From Linnemannia hyalina (lineage: Eukaryota; Mortierellomycota; Mortierellomycetes; Mortierellales; Mortierellaceae), in the NCBI GenBank assembly GCA_019671135.1, contig JAHRHY010000006.1, positions 1,550,001 to 1,614,000 of the forward strand: a stretch of DNA of 64,000 nt, given 5' to 3'. How positions within the stretch are numbered: position 1 is the stretch's first letter; each line of letters starts with the position of its first letter. The translations under genes and the position numbers were made by a program. Shown here piece by piece: positions 52,614-63,504 of the stretch. Under the pieces are notes generated by a model that saw only the letters and a program-made list of their open reading frames with translations, was not told where the DNA came from and searched no databases.

Positions 52614-53178
52614 GGCGAAGAGAAGAACAGCTGTTGGTATTGATGAGTTGAGAAGAATAAAAAGGAAAGTGGGAGAAAGGTGTTGAAACAGGGAACAAGG
52701 GAATATGAACGAGGAATCGTCTAGTGGGGGGAGGGGTGATGGGGAAGAGAGAAAAGGAATGGACGATGAGTTGAGAAATGAACGAGAGCAGTCTCTGCAG
52801 TCTGCAGAGGGGAATTCGGAGTTGAAGAGTCATAGGTGATAAAAGTATGGGCGATCTCATGGCAATATGATTGGCCAATCGATCGTGATTGATCATTGGG
52901 CATGGCAGACACAGAAACACAGTGAGGATCGCTCACGCCACCAACATCTAGGGTTGACATGTCCTAAGCACAAAAGAGCCCAGGACACCGGAAAGTAGTT
53001 GAAAGTAGTTGAAAGTAGTTGAAAGTAGTTGATTATATGGTATTTTTCTTGTTTTATTTTTATTTGGTGGAGGTGGAAGGATATCCATTACGATTATTAG
53101 TTACAAGGAATGAGACTGGAAGTTGCAAGGTGAAGAAAGGAGAGAAAGGGGAGGGGAATGAAGAACGAGAGTGGAGCT
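52614..53178. other. Intergenic promoter region of the MTHFR gene
   Basis: Holds the MTHFR promoter (read on minus) and the 3' end of the deacetylase-like gene. Contains GAGTCAT at 52827-52833 (ATGACTC on the sense strand, a Gcn4-like half site about 215 bases before the ATG) and the 10-base tandem repeat at 52991-53030. Confidence 0.5.
52991..53030 (+). repeat. GAAAGTAGTT repeated four times
   Basis: Four perfect head-to-tail copies of a 10-base unit, so about one DNA helical turn per copy. Confidence 0.95.
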
Positions 53179-54395
53179 CTAGAGGAAGAAGGAGAAGAGG
53201 ACGGCAGGGACGGCAAGCATGGCCGACACAACAGCAGTCGTCCTGGTGGCACTCGACGCGAAGTGATCACCACCAGTAGTTCCCTTGCTGGTATTGTCGT
53301 GTCCAGGGCCTTTTCCTGCCGTAGGGCTGTAGTTGTTGACGTTGACATTAACCTGCCCATGCTTGTACTCCTGGCCACCAAATGACTTTGCGTCATTCAC
53401 GTATCCATTGTCCTTGATGGGATCCTTCTTGTAGGGGTACTTGTCGTTCACACATCCATCCAGACGGACCATATCATATCCATGAGCGTTGATGGTGTTG
53501 ATAACCTTTGGAAGCGCCGCCGCAGCACCCGTGGTGGGGACATCATACCCCGTAACAATGTACGACGCCTTGCGACCATAGGCTTCCTGTTGCTTGGAGA
53601 AGATCGAATTATAAACCTCCGCGATCTGACCGGCCTTGTCAAGGGTGTTGTACTTGTAGTCGTACTCGTCCAAGTTGAAGCCTACAAGGGTGTACCCCAT
53701 CGACTTGACAATGTCCAGCAGACGTGGGTCCTTGACACTGGCCTCGTGGACCTTCATGTACTTGGGATAGACGCCGATCAGATCCTGGATTGTGCGCGAG
53801 GCACGGCCAATGTCCTCCTTGATCTCGTTGTCGGTCAGACCATTGGAGGTGTCGGAGGGCAGGCGGTAGGTCATGGCGATCAGGTGGCCGTCCATGTAGG
53901 CGTGGCGGGTTACTCCGGCGTACTGCATGTATTGGAGCCATGTCGCGTTGGTGAAGAATGTCACCTTGGCCTGCGCGTCCTTGAGACTCTGGAGCATCTC
54001 CATCGTCGCCTCTGAAGGCCCTTCGCTCTACAAAAACAGATGCATAATGTTCATTTGGGATGCTCGGTTAGGTTGGGGTTGAGAAACAATCGGAGTTTTT
54101 GTTCATCCTGCATGGAGAAAGAGGCAATGTGTTTACATAGGTGAGAGCAATCTGCCCGGGAGTCTGGCAAGAGGTTAAAAAGTCGGCCCAGTTGACTGAG
54201 GGACTTTGAGCTGCAGCCATCAGAGGCAGAGCTATCACAATATGAAATGGACGGGGACGCGTCAGTGATAGAGTTAAATCACAATAAAAAAGGGGGCAGG
54301 AGCTGAGTAGGTCGTTATTACTCGCCTTGGGGGTGCATGAGCAGGGTACACGACATACCTGCAAGCGAGAGGACGGCTGGGGTAGAGATACGCAT
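53179..54395 (-). CDS. GPI-anchored polysaccharide deacetylase-like (NodB-fold) protein with lost catalytic motifs
   Basis: Exons 54395-54359, 54231-54137 and 54027-53179; 326 residues. A signal peptide (MRISTPAVLSLA..LMAAA) leads into SVNWADFLTSCQTPGQIALT, which is the entry to a NodB domain of chitin deacetylases. The domain body is recognisable: AKVTFFTNATW, GLTDNEIKEDIGRASRTI, VKSMGYTLVGFNLDEYDY. Yet the first motif, normally TFDDGP, reads TYSEGP (about 43-48). The usual His-x3-His metal motif after GH..A is AMTYRLPS (about 91-100), and the Arg-Pro-Pro-Tyr-Gly motif reads YPKYMKVHE. The C-terminus is Ser/Thr/Gly-rich, then hydrophobic (VSAMLAVPAVLFSFFL), as for GPI attachment. I infer a cell-wall protein that may bind chitin or another glycan without deacetylating it. 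Confidence 0.85.
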
Positions 54396-55045
54396 CTTGG
54401 ATTGAGTTTTTATGAATGTGTGATAGATTTAGGGTTTGGTCGTTTGGGAGACCAGTAGGTGAGATTGTGTAGGGCCGGGAGAAGAAAGAGGTGACAGTGC
54501 GAATGAAGTGGAGGAGATCGACAAAGAGAAACGAGAACGGAGAATCTACGCTTGCCTGCACCTTCCTTTTATGTCGAGCCAGGCAGCATCGTGGGGTCGC
54601 GTCGGTTGTGTTTGAGATGGCGAATCGGGTGTCAAATTAAACATGCGGCTGTCCGAACAATGGGCATCACCGATAAAAAAAAACGAGAAACGAAAAACAA
54701 CATTCCACATTCCCATCTGACAATAGTTTTGAATGAAAACAAAAACATTAACGGCGGTAAGCGTAAGCGAGCAGCATAGCTGCATGCAGGTGTATCGATA
54801 TGGGCGATGGAGAGACAAACAAACAAACAAAGGCATGTACAATGGGTGAAGAGGATGGATATATCATTGAACATTTTTTTTCTATTTTACAAGTCCCACG
54901 TCTATGGGTTGCACTCTGCGTGCATATCGTAGCATGTCGGTTAGGTCATTGTTGTTGTCAATGTGGGAGACTAGGCGAATAGCGCCTTCTTCCAGTGAGA
55001 TCCCCCTCGCTCAGGTTCCTTCTTACTCGGTTCATTCTGACTCGC
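54396..55045. other. Promoter of the deacetylase-like gene and 3' end of the C2H2 gene
   Basis: Same-strand neighbours separated by 650 bases. Contains a short AAAC run near 54812-54830 and nothing gene-like. Confidence 0.6.
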
Positions 55046-57952
55046 TCAGTCCATCTCGTCGCTGTTGTTGCTGGACGTGGATCCTTGCGGCTGGCTCTTG
55101 TCTTTCGTGTAGCTCGGGTGTTTAGTCTTGATATGCCGAACCAAGTCGGCTCGCCTCGAAAACCGGGACTTGCACTTTGCACCAGTTGCCAACTTTCCAT
55201 CGCAGGCATAAGGCCTCTCGTTGTCGTGGGCGAGCATGTGAGAACGGAGATTGAAGGGCCTTGTAAACCTCTTTGAGCAACGAGGGCAGGGGTGCCTGGC
55301 TGGGCGCGACGAAACCGCAGTCGATGAAGATGAGGAGGGCTCGATAGGTATGCTCGACACGGCCGCCTCCTTGACCTCTTCCTCCAGATCCGGTGCAGCT
55401 GCAGATGCAACAGCGTGCCCCGATTTATTTTCAGGTGATAGGGAGGGCGACTTAGATCCAAGTTCTTCGATTCTGGTTGAAGGGAGCGCCTCGGTGGCCG
55501 ATCTGTGTTCACCCTGAAGATAAGTCACACTGACTGTTGTCCGGAGGTGAACAGCTATCGCGGCCGAAGATCCAGTTTGCGCTGGTTGTGTGCTTATGGA
55601 CCAACCTTCCGGCCGATGACTTGACACTGCTGCCAGGGCTTGCGTTTCTGCTGCCAGTGGCTCCAACACAATATCTTCCAAGTCCTCTAGAGTGGGCAGA
55701 GTTCTTGACCGTGCGCGGGTCCTTGGCGCCTTGACTTGACCAGCGGTGACAAACGCATCTGTAAGAGAAGTCATATGACTTGAATACTCATCGTCACTCT
55801 GTGTGCCCAGCTCCTGAGGATCTACCTGCGCAAAGATCGACCCGAACTGCGAGCGCTGTGCCTGCTGCATGTGCTGGAGCTGCAAGTGTTGCTGTTGTAG
55901 TTGTTTTTGGTGCTGCTGCTGTAGCTGGTATTGTTGCTGCAGTAGCTCGTGTTGCTGCATGAGTTGATACTGCTTCTGGCGACGCTGCTGGTGCTGATGA
56001 TAAAGCTGGTCCCGAAACGGTTCTTGGGGATGGTATTGCTGTTGTTGCTGTGGCTGCCGCACGACCAACGGCTGGGATGAGAGCTGGGTTTGGTGGCCTG
56101 AGTGCAGATAAGATGACTGGTCCTGTTGGTATTGATGATAGAGCACAGATGGTTGGGGTAGTTGAGATGGAAGGGGCGAATATCCAAAGTAGTCGCTCCT
56201 GCTCTGGTATCCTTCTCCTGGTGTCGAGACCGTATCTGACGAATATCCCTGAGATGACCTTCGTCTGTTGAGTATCTGCCTTGGCAAGTCCTGAGGAGAG
56301 TCGAGGGTGTGTATCAATTCTGCTGCAGGGTCCCCGAAAGTGTTCATTCCGGCGACCGTGCGAACGCTCCGGTAGGTATCAGCAAAGGCATTCGGTGGTG
56401 GTGGCGGAGGCGAAGCGATGCTGTTGTAGTTATAGGAAGGGTGTTGTCCTTGTGGGACTTGCTGAGGGTGATATTGAAGGTTGGCAGACCTAAATTGCTG
56501 GGACTGAGATGAGTGCGAGTGGGCGTACTGGGGACCTCCAGGGGCGATCCCAGGGGCCTGCCCTGTTGAGAGATCCATGGAAGAGGCGTGAATCGCGTAT
56601 GGGCTGTTGTGCTGGAGCCCGGGCGGCTGAGGCGGCAAAGCCATGGATATAGATGAGTTGGAGGCCACGGAGGGCGAGGAGGAAGTTGAGGGCGTGTGTG
56701 GAAGCGGGTCAGAGCTGGCCGGACTGAAGGTGTAGGGAACGAGGGTCGAGGATGGATGCTGGAGGAGCGGAAGGGGCGAAGTCGAGTAGGTCTGGTTGAG
56801 GCGGTCACGGGATCGCTTGTTGGCAATTTTCTTGTGGAAGGTTGCCCCTGCAGCGTCGGGAAGGGAAGGATCGCCTGTCAATAGTCCTGAAGGATCGCCC
56901 TTGTTCCCTCTTGTCCTACGCTTCCCCTTGGCAGGGATGCACTGGCCGCCGCTTGGTTTGCCCAGACTGTCCATTGCCCCTTCAATTGTCCCTGCTGTCC
57001 CTGCTGTCACTGCTGTCCCTGCTGGTGTATCCAGTTGCAGTTGTGATGCCGAATAAGGGGAGGTGCTGACGCTGGGAGAAGTGCAGGGCGTTGATAGAGC
57101 AAGGTTGCTTGTTGCCACTGTGAGAGAGCCGACTTGTCTCTCATTCGGTCCTCTTGATAAAATGTTCGATGTTTCAGGTGCCGGTTGGCCATCAGAGATA
57201 GGCACTTGATTCATGGCAAGCGTCATCGAGTAAGCATCCTCCTGCGAGATGGATGATCGCGGCGAATGTGTCGAAAAGCCAAAGAACCTCTGAGCGGGTT
57301 GGGTGTCATGCAGGTAAGCAGGTCCGTACTCCTGAACCTGAGGGGGTGTTGTTACAGAATCGATATTATCGCGAAGGATGTCGTTGCTCTCTACTCGTGC
57401 TGGCCCTGATGGTGCTGTTGTTGTCGCCGGTGGCATGGGCGCCAGCGGGTGATGATGACCGGCGGGATAGGCTGTCGAGTGCGTGGAGATTCCAGATAGG
57501 TGAATAAAAGATCCGCCTGGTTGTTCAAGGTTTGAACGCGGTTGAAAGTCAGACGTAGGCTGGATCAATCCTTGGTGTTGAATGCGGGCATCGTACGATT
57601 GTGAATGGGCTTCAGAAGGCTGTTGGGGATGCTGGATACTCCACTCTCCTGACATGCCATCTCCTAGTGTGCCAAAGTGGGCGGGAGACGCTGACGAATG
57701 GGAGAGAGCCTCAAAGGAATCCTGTGAGAAAACGCTCTCCAGTGGGCTTGTAAAGTTAAAACTGGAAGAACTATGGATGTCGGTGCGGGCTGTGGGATGG
57801 GTCTGGTTCTGGGTGAAATCTGGTAATTGCCCGTACCCGACAAGCTGGCTCGGGTAAGGATCAGACCAAGACACAACAGATGGAAGCCGGGGTTGGCTGT
57901 CTGGTTGCTCTTCCTTGTTGGCTTGACGGAGTTCTGTGAAAGGAGTCGTCAT
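55046..57952 (-). CDS. C2H2 zinc-finger transcription factor with an expanded second finger
   Basis: One long exon from ATG 57952 to the stop at 55046; 968 residues. Residues 1-880 are low-complexity, Ser/Pro/Gln-rich with Gln/His-rich tracts (about 640-720). Two C2H2 fingers end the protein. Finger 1 has C889, C892, H905, H909 within CSKRFTRPFNLRSHMLAH. Finger 2 has C917, C927, H940, H945 within FSRRADLVRHIKTKH; its two Cys are nine residues apart instead of two to four. The linker DNERPYAC resembles Crz1/Azf1-like fungal regulators, but I cannot assign an orthologue. A splice acceptor (TTGTAG at about 57989) lies 36 bases upstream, so an upstream exon, coding or untranslated, is possible. 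A repeat coding for AGT-type triplets lies at 56985-57021. Confidence 0.85.
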   Translation of the reverse strand: MTTPFTELRQANKEEQPDSQPRLPSVVSWSDPYPSQLVGYGQLPDFTQNQTHPTARTDIHSSSSFNFTSPLESVFSQDSFEALSHSSASPAHFGTLGDGMSGEWSIQHPQQPSEAHSQSYDARIQHQGLIQPTSDFQPRSNLEQPGGSFIHLSGISTHSTAYPAGHHHPLAPMPPATTTAPSGPARVESNDILRDNIDSVTTPPQVQEYGPAYLHDTQPAQRFFGFSTHSPRSSISQEDAYSMTLAMNQVPISDGQPAPETSNILSRGPNERQVGSLTVATSNLALSTPCTSPSVSTSPYSASQLQLDTPAGTAVTAGTAGTIEGAMDSLGKPSGGQCIPAKGKRRTRGNKGDPSGLLTGDPSLPDAAGATFHKKIANKRSRDRLNQTYSTSPLPLLQHPSSTLVPYTFSPASSDPLPHTPSTSSSPSVASNSSISMALPPQPPGLQHNSPYAIHASSMDLSTGQAPGIAPGGPQYAHSHSSQSQQFRSANLQYHPQQVPQGQHPSYNYNSIASPPPPPPNAFADTYRSVRTVAGMNTFGDPAAELIHTLDSPQDLPRQILNRRRSSQGYSSDTVSTPGEGYQSRSDYFGYSPLPSQLPQPSVLYHQYQQDQSSYLHSGHQTQLSSQPLVVRQPQQQQQYHPQEPFRDQLYHQHQQRRQKQYQLMQQHELLQQQYQLQQQHQKQLQQQHLQLQHMQQAQRSQFGSIFAQVDPQELGTQSDDEYSSHMTSLTDAFVTAGQVKAPRTRARSRTLPTLEDLEDIVLEPLAAETQALAAVSSHRPEGWSISTQPAQTGSSAAIAVHLRTTVSVTYLQGEHRSATEALPSTRIEELGSKSPSLSPENKSGHAVASAAAPDLEEEVKEAAVSSIPIEPSSSSSTAVSSRPARHPCPRCSKRFTRPFNLRSHMLAHDNERPYACDGKLATGAKCKSRFSRRADLVRHIKTKHPSYTKDKSQPQGSTSSNNSDEMD

Positions 57953-59396
57953 CGTCGGAGATTCGCCAGCCAGAGATATGTCGATCCTACAAGACAACGT
58001 CCACAGCAAACAAAAAGATAACAAAGATCAGCGCCAAAGAAGGAATACGTAAGCAAAAAGAAACATCCCTTCATTGCAAAAGACATACATGTCCTCGTCG
58101 CGCACTGTTTGTTGTTTGCTGTATGTTTTTCTTTTTGACTTTTTTTCTTTTCTTTTTCTTCTCTTTTCTTTTTTGCTCTCTTTTTGAGTGTCTCTCAACC
58201 TTGTTTTTTCCTTTACCTTTACAATGTGACGCAAAGGTACACCGAAACACGATGCTCACTCCGAACTTGTCGTTTGGAGACGTCGGTATCAGACACCCTG
58301 CTTTCAATTATGGGCTGCTTGTCTACTTTTCCTGTGGTTGCTGGATGGATTTGTACAGGGGCAGATACTTGAGGCGACGTCAATGTGAAGCAGAAAGTAA
58401 ATAAAGGGTGACAGATGCGCAAGCGCACAGCGGGAAAGCAGCAAATAATAAGGAAGAGAAAATTGAATGAAAAAAATAGATGCAACAGAATAACGAATGT
58501 AAATAAATAGTGCCGCTGTACAGTCCTCTGCGGGCCATCAGAGCAAAGTCTCGTCCCGCTTCTTCTTGGGATTGACTGTATCTGGCATGTGAGCGTACAA
58601 CGCTGTTGACAGAGGAAATCAATAGTGCAGCGGGATGGAATAACAAAGGAGAAAGGGGGAATAGACAGAAGGGAAGAAGATGGCAAGAAAATGAAGAGGG
58701 TACCTCAGATAATGGGTCAAGACGTGTCGAAGGTTGGCCGGGAGTTGAATAGGTGTGGCGGTTGAAAATAACGAAGCAAAAGGAGACTTAAAAAGTCAAG
58801 CTCACTTTCACAGAGAGGACAGCTTAAGGGAAAAAATTCATGGGCAGAAAGTGCTTCAGTACGTGGCGTGGCGCGTGAACAGGGAGGGAAGGAAGGGAAG
58901 GAGGGAAGGAGAGCTATGAAAAGATGATCTTGGACTTGGGACGGTGGTTGAGATATTCCGTCCTGGAGCAAGGAATAATATGGCGCGAGACGGGGCCAGA
59001 AAAAAAAGTAGGGTTGGGGGTCGACTGATGAAGAGTAGGTTAAGGTTAATGGTTTGTGAAGCGAGTAATATTGAGGCGATATTCAAGGCGGATGGTGACA
59101 AGTGAGTGCTCTGCGAGCAGACGGGGTGGTTGAAGGTTCAAGGTGAGTGGCAGTGGTTTGCTCGAAGAGGCGCGGGGTGAAAGGTTCGTTGGGTGAGGCA
59201 AGGGTAACGAATGAAAATGAAAGGGAGGATAAGGGGGAGGAAAGGAAGTGAAGAAGGTGAGAGAGCAAAGAAGCAAGTGAAGCGGAGAGGTCGGGATAAG
59301 AAGAGTTGGTGAAGGCGAGAAAGGGATAAGGAAAAAGAAGAGGAGGAGAAGAGAAGAAGAGGGGTGGTGACGATTGGGTATAATAAGGATTGTGAA

Positions 59397-59590
59397 AGGG
59401 AATGAAGGAAAGAGAGAGGAGGAGAGAAGCTAAGAGGAAAGAGAAAAGAGAAGGGAAGAGAAAGAGAAGGGAAGAGAAAGAGAAGAGAAAGAGAAAGAGA
59501 AGAAGAGAAAGAGAAGAAGAGAAAGAGAAGAAGAGAAAAGAAAGAAGAGAGGAGAGGAGAAGAGTAGAGAAGAGAAGAAAAGAAAAAGCA
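59397..59590 (-). promoter_or_regulatory. Purine run on plus / pyrimidine leader on minus
   Basis: Almost unbroken A and G built from GAGAAAGAGAAG-type units on the plus strand. It lies about 1.5 kb upstream of the minus-strand C2H2 gene, in the same orientation as other CT-rich leaders here. Confidence 0.4.
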
Positions 59591-62500
59591 CTAACGGAAT
59601 AATAATAACTGCCTTCCTGCATTACCTACTCCCATGCTCGTTTTGAATGTTGTTATTGTTGGTATTGTTGTTATCTAGTCTTTGCTGTTGTTGTTTGGCG
59701 GTGTTGATGTTATTCGGGTATTCCTGTTCTTTGCTTGTTGAGGGCTATGTGTCGATACCGCCTTCTGTTGTCCTTTGTTTATAGCCATAAAGCCAAATGT
59801 GCATGTCAAGTGTCAAGGTTGATCGTGGCTGTGGAGACATGATACTCCTTGCCATAAAACTCTTTTTCTCGTTCTGTCAAATTCCCTGCCTTGCTGCAGT
59901 ATAAAGGTATAACTCTCTTTCTATTTTCATTGCTCATACTCATCCTTATACTCAGGGGATCATAGAACAAGGACTGTTGAAAGAGAGAGAGAGGAAGAGA
60001 GAGAGAGAGACAAAGAGTAAAGGAACGGATGAACATAGTTTGCATTTGCTCCATCTTTATTTTTTCTTCATCTGAGCACTTTTTGATTCTCTTCATTTTT
60101 TTGTTCATTTTTTTTGGTTCCTCTCTCTTTTCTTTGCGCTGTTACTTTCGTTGCATGCTCCGGAGCGATCGACCCATCAGGTCTACTCGACCATCCTGTC
60201 TACTGCATTGTCGCATAGTCCTGATTTGTCGATGGTCAACCATTACCGGCACCCCTCTTTCTATATGCACCATTCCTCTCCACAACCACATATTCATGCT
60301 ATGTTCTATTCTATAACCTAATCAGTCATTCAATTCGGCAAACACGAAAACAGTGAACAACCCCCACTCCTGTCTTCACTCGCCTCCTCTCCTTCTACAC
60401 TTCCACTCTTTTCTTTTCCTTGTTGTTGTTGTTGTTTTGTTCGTTCAAGTCGTTGCGCTGCGTTACTTATCACGCAGCACAGAGAGTCCAAGTTCGAACA
60501 ACCTTTTTTTCATATCTCGCGCCCGCTTTGTTCCCATTTTCTTCTTTCTCCCAGTCTCTCCCTCTCCTTCTCTTCGCCTTCGCGCCCCTTTTCTCCTGAC
60601 ATGCCACAAATGACCCCAATACAAAGGGCAAACTACTTTAGAATAATTCACAATCCGGTTTTCAGCGCCAGTCTCTGGCGCCATTCTATCCCATACCTTT
60701 CTTCTTCGTCTTCTACTTTAACGCAGACCCACTCGCATGTCCCATCGACTATATGCTTTTCTGGATTCTTTGTTGTTTTCGAAATTTCTGCAACCATTTT
60801 TCCTTTTTCCCAATGAAGCCGCCTGAACTTTGTTGAATGGGTTTGTTTACCTGACCATTGCTGCTTTCTATACCATCTACTTTTCAGTTTCTTCCCCCTT
60901 GTGTTCGAAAAAAACATAACGAAAAAACAAGGGCTGCAGGTCAAATCACTTCCTTCCGAAGAAGATGTGCAGTAAAAAGGGAAGGGGGTTACAAACTCTT
61001 TTTACTTCTCTTTCATTCATGCGTTTTTTTGTTGTTTGTTGGTTTGCAATGACGAAGATGTAATCGAATGCATAGCACAAAAACTGTTTACTGCATTAAA
61101 GATCTCAACCGCTCCCTCTTTTTATTACCATTAACCCCTGAATTGTTGGTTCCTTCTTTTTTCTTTTCCTCCTCAGTCTCTTTTCTCTTTTCTCCCCCGG
61201 TTGTCTTTCTACGTGTGTGAATCTGTTGACCATAGCACAATAGTCCTTGTGAGACGTCCATGAAACATTTCTAAGCGAAAAACCAATTCCATCGTCGAAA
61301 TCGAGATTGGGTACACTGACGAAAGGAAGAAAAAGAGCTTGGTCCTTTTGAGAGCCGTTGAGATTTGCCTCAGGTGCGGGGATCGCCTTTAGGTGTTTCT
61401 GTGATTGTTCTTTTTACTTTCTCTTGGCTGAACAAACACATGCCCTCTTTTCTGACAGGCCTTGAAAAAAAAATGGAACGATGGTAGGAAATAGTCAAAA
61501 CGGCAATCTTGAGCAAAACTTTTAACTTTTACTATGATCAATGTACAGTACCATGCTGTGTGCGGGCGGAAGGAAGAAGTAGTAAAAAAAACACATCGAC
61601 AATTGAAGTGAGTACATGTATAACAAACGTACATACAAGAAAAATAGGGTCGGTCGTTCAAACTAAGGGGGATCATGCATGCTGATCGCCCGCATGAGCA
61701 CAAGCGTCAACACCGACTCTTTCCTTGGTTGTTTCCTCTTTTTTTATACGCTCTCCTGCATCGCTAAAAGAAATTGAGTAGGTGATGCGTCTTTATTGTG
61801 CCTACCCTTTCCTTCAAATCCCCTGCTTGGTTTAAGAGAGAGACATCATCCAAGCAAATCAAGCGAGCACACAAGGCACACGCGGCTTTAACAAAAAAGT
61901 CGCAAAGACGCAACTTGTCCTACATGCACCTTCCAATTGCCTTTTTGTTGTTTTGTTTGAACCCTCAAACGAGACGCGTGTTGTCCCATGCGGAGGAACG
62001 CCAATCTGCTTGTTGATTGTCTCAAATGTGTATCTGTGCATTGGACTTTTTGACTGCATCGCATCGTATTGATGAGTTTGAGTTCCTTCCTCCCCTCTCC
62101 CCTGCCTCCTTATTCTGCGTTTTGGCGAGATTCAAAAGTCAAGCACCCTTTTCTTTCCCTTCTATCCCACTCTCTCCTTTCTTTTGTACTTCTAACGCTG
62201 TGCATCTACGTCAACAGGCAAAAAAAAAAGGCTAGATGCGAAAGGCGTCAGGGCGATCAGTTGCCTACTCTCAATTTCTCTACCCCCTTCCCTTTCTCTA
62301 TCGACTGGGTTAACAAGGAGACTAGCTTTTGATGGGAAAGTGTCATAATAATCCAAAAAAAGAGATAGAAACAAGGGTAAAGTAAGAAACAAGGGCGAAA
62401 ACACTCCAAAATGACTACAATGACAGAAGTGACATCCACCATACGCGCCCTTGTTTTTTGGTGGGGAAGCGAGACGACGGATATCAATTTTTCCTACATT

Positions 62501-63436
62501 TTTCTTGTCGGGGGTCATAATCGTCGTGCAGCTGCATCGCGTTTATTGTGTGAGTCGCGGAAAGAAAAATGATGAAAATTTGCTTGTCTTTTCAATCTTA
62601 TGCACGTCGCCTTCCTTTTTCTCAATGAAAACAAGGGTTGTTGCTCTCCTCTTTTTCTCCAAGCATTCATTCGGCCCGTCATCCTACCTAGTCTAGTTTT
62701 GCACTTTCACACTTGAAAGAGACTGACAGAAAAATAATGAGTAAGAATGTGAACAAAAGAGGCATTGCAAACTGAAACGTTCGTGTGCGCGAGTTATGCC
62801 GCCCCGTATTGTTATGCATGGTCCCACAGGAAAAGAAACTGGCATTGGACTTTTATTTTTGCGCACACCGTTTAGTTCATGGTTGTGTTTACCGCGTTGC
62901 GTTTGCATGAATATTCCGCCAAATAAGGAGGATCCTGTTAAAATAAGGACGGCGGGGTCTCTCACCTTAGAGGTCAAGGGGAGCGGGAGGAAGAGGGGAC
63001 CAAGCAACAAGAAACCAAGAAACCCCCCCGCTCAGCACCGCCACAGAAAGATCATCAACAATGAGAAAAAGATTGGTCGATACACTATCAAGCTGAATTA
63101 TTAGCAATTTCATTTCCTTGTACACTCTCAGTGGTCAGCATCGCGCGTGAAATTTCGCGATCAAAAGTGGTTTTTTGTTTTCTCTTTCTCCCTCCACCTT
63201 TTTTTCCCTTCCTGCTAGTGAAGTGACAAAGCGACAAAATCATGCCTGTGCAAAATTAGTCTCCCAAACGGAAGGTGTTCTGTTGTTTGTATTCTCAAAG
63301 CGAAGAAACACAACATATCTCAAGGGATGAGTGATGCGCGAAAGTTGACAGAGGTCAAGTAGGAAAGAGGGGAAGACAGAGGAAGGAAGAGAATGATGAA
63401 ATGATGGACTTTAGACGATGTTATGATTTCCTTTGT

Positions 63437-63442
<6 letters not shown>

Positions 63443-63500
<58 letters not shown>
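63443..63500 (+). repeat. (TC)n microsatellite, about 29 copies
   Basis: 58 bases of uninterrupted TC dinucleotides followed by CCTCCCTC and a TTTATATTTT stretch. Non-coding context. Confidence 0.95.

Positions 63501-63504
<4 letters not shown>

Noticed and set aside
58519..58590. Short minus-strand peptide ALYAHMPDTVNPKKKRDETLL
   Set aside because: Sounds protein-like, but is only about 20 codons, with no supported splice sites or start; could be part of a leader of the C2H2 gene.
60480..60515. GTTCGAAC followed by a T run, resembling a tRNA B box and terminator
   Set aside because: No A box, anticodon stem or acceptor stem can be built in the preceding 80 bases. Similar TTCGAAC hits near 36297 and 31568 failed in the same way.
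62796..63104. 102-codon plus-strand open frame (MPPRIVMHGPTGKE...)
   Set aside because: Not low-complexity, but no recognisable domain, partner exon or leader; composition alone is not enough.
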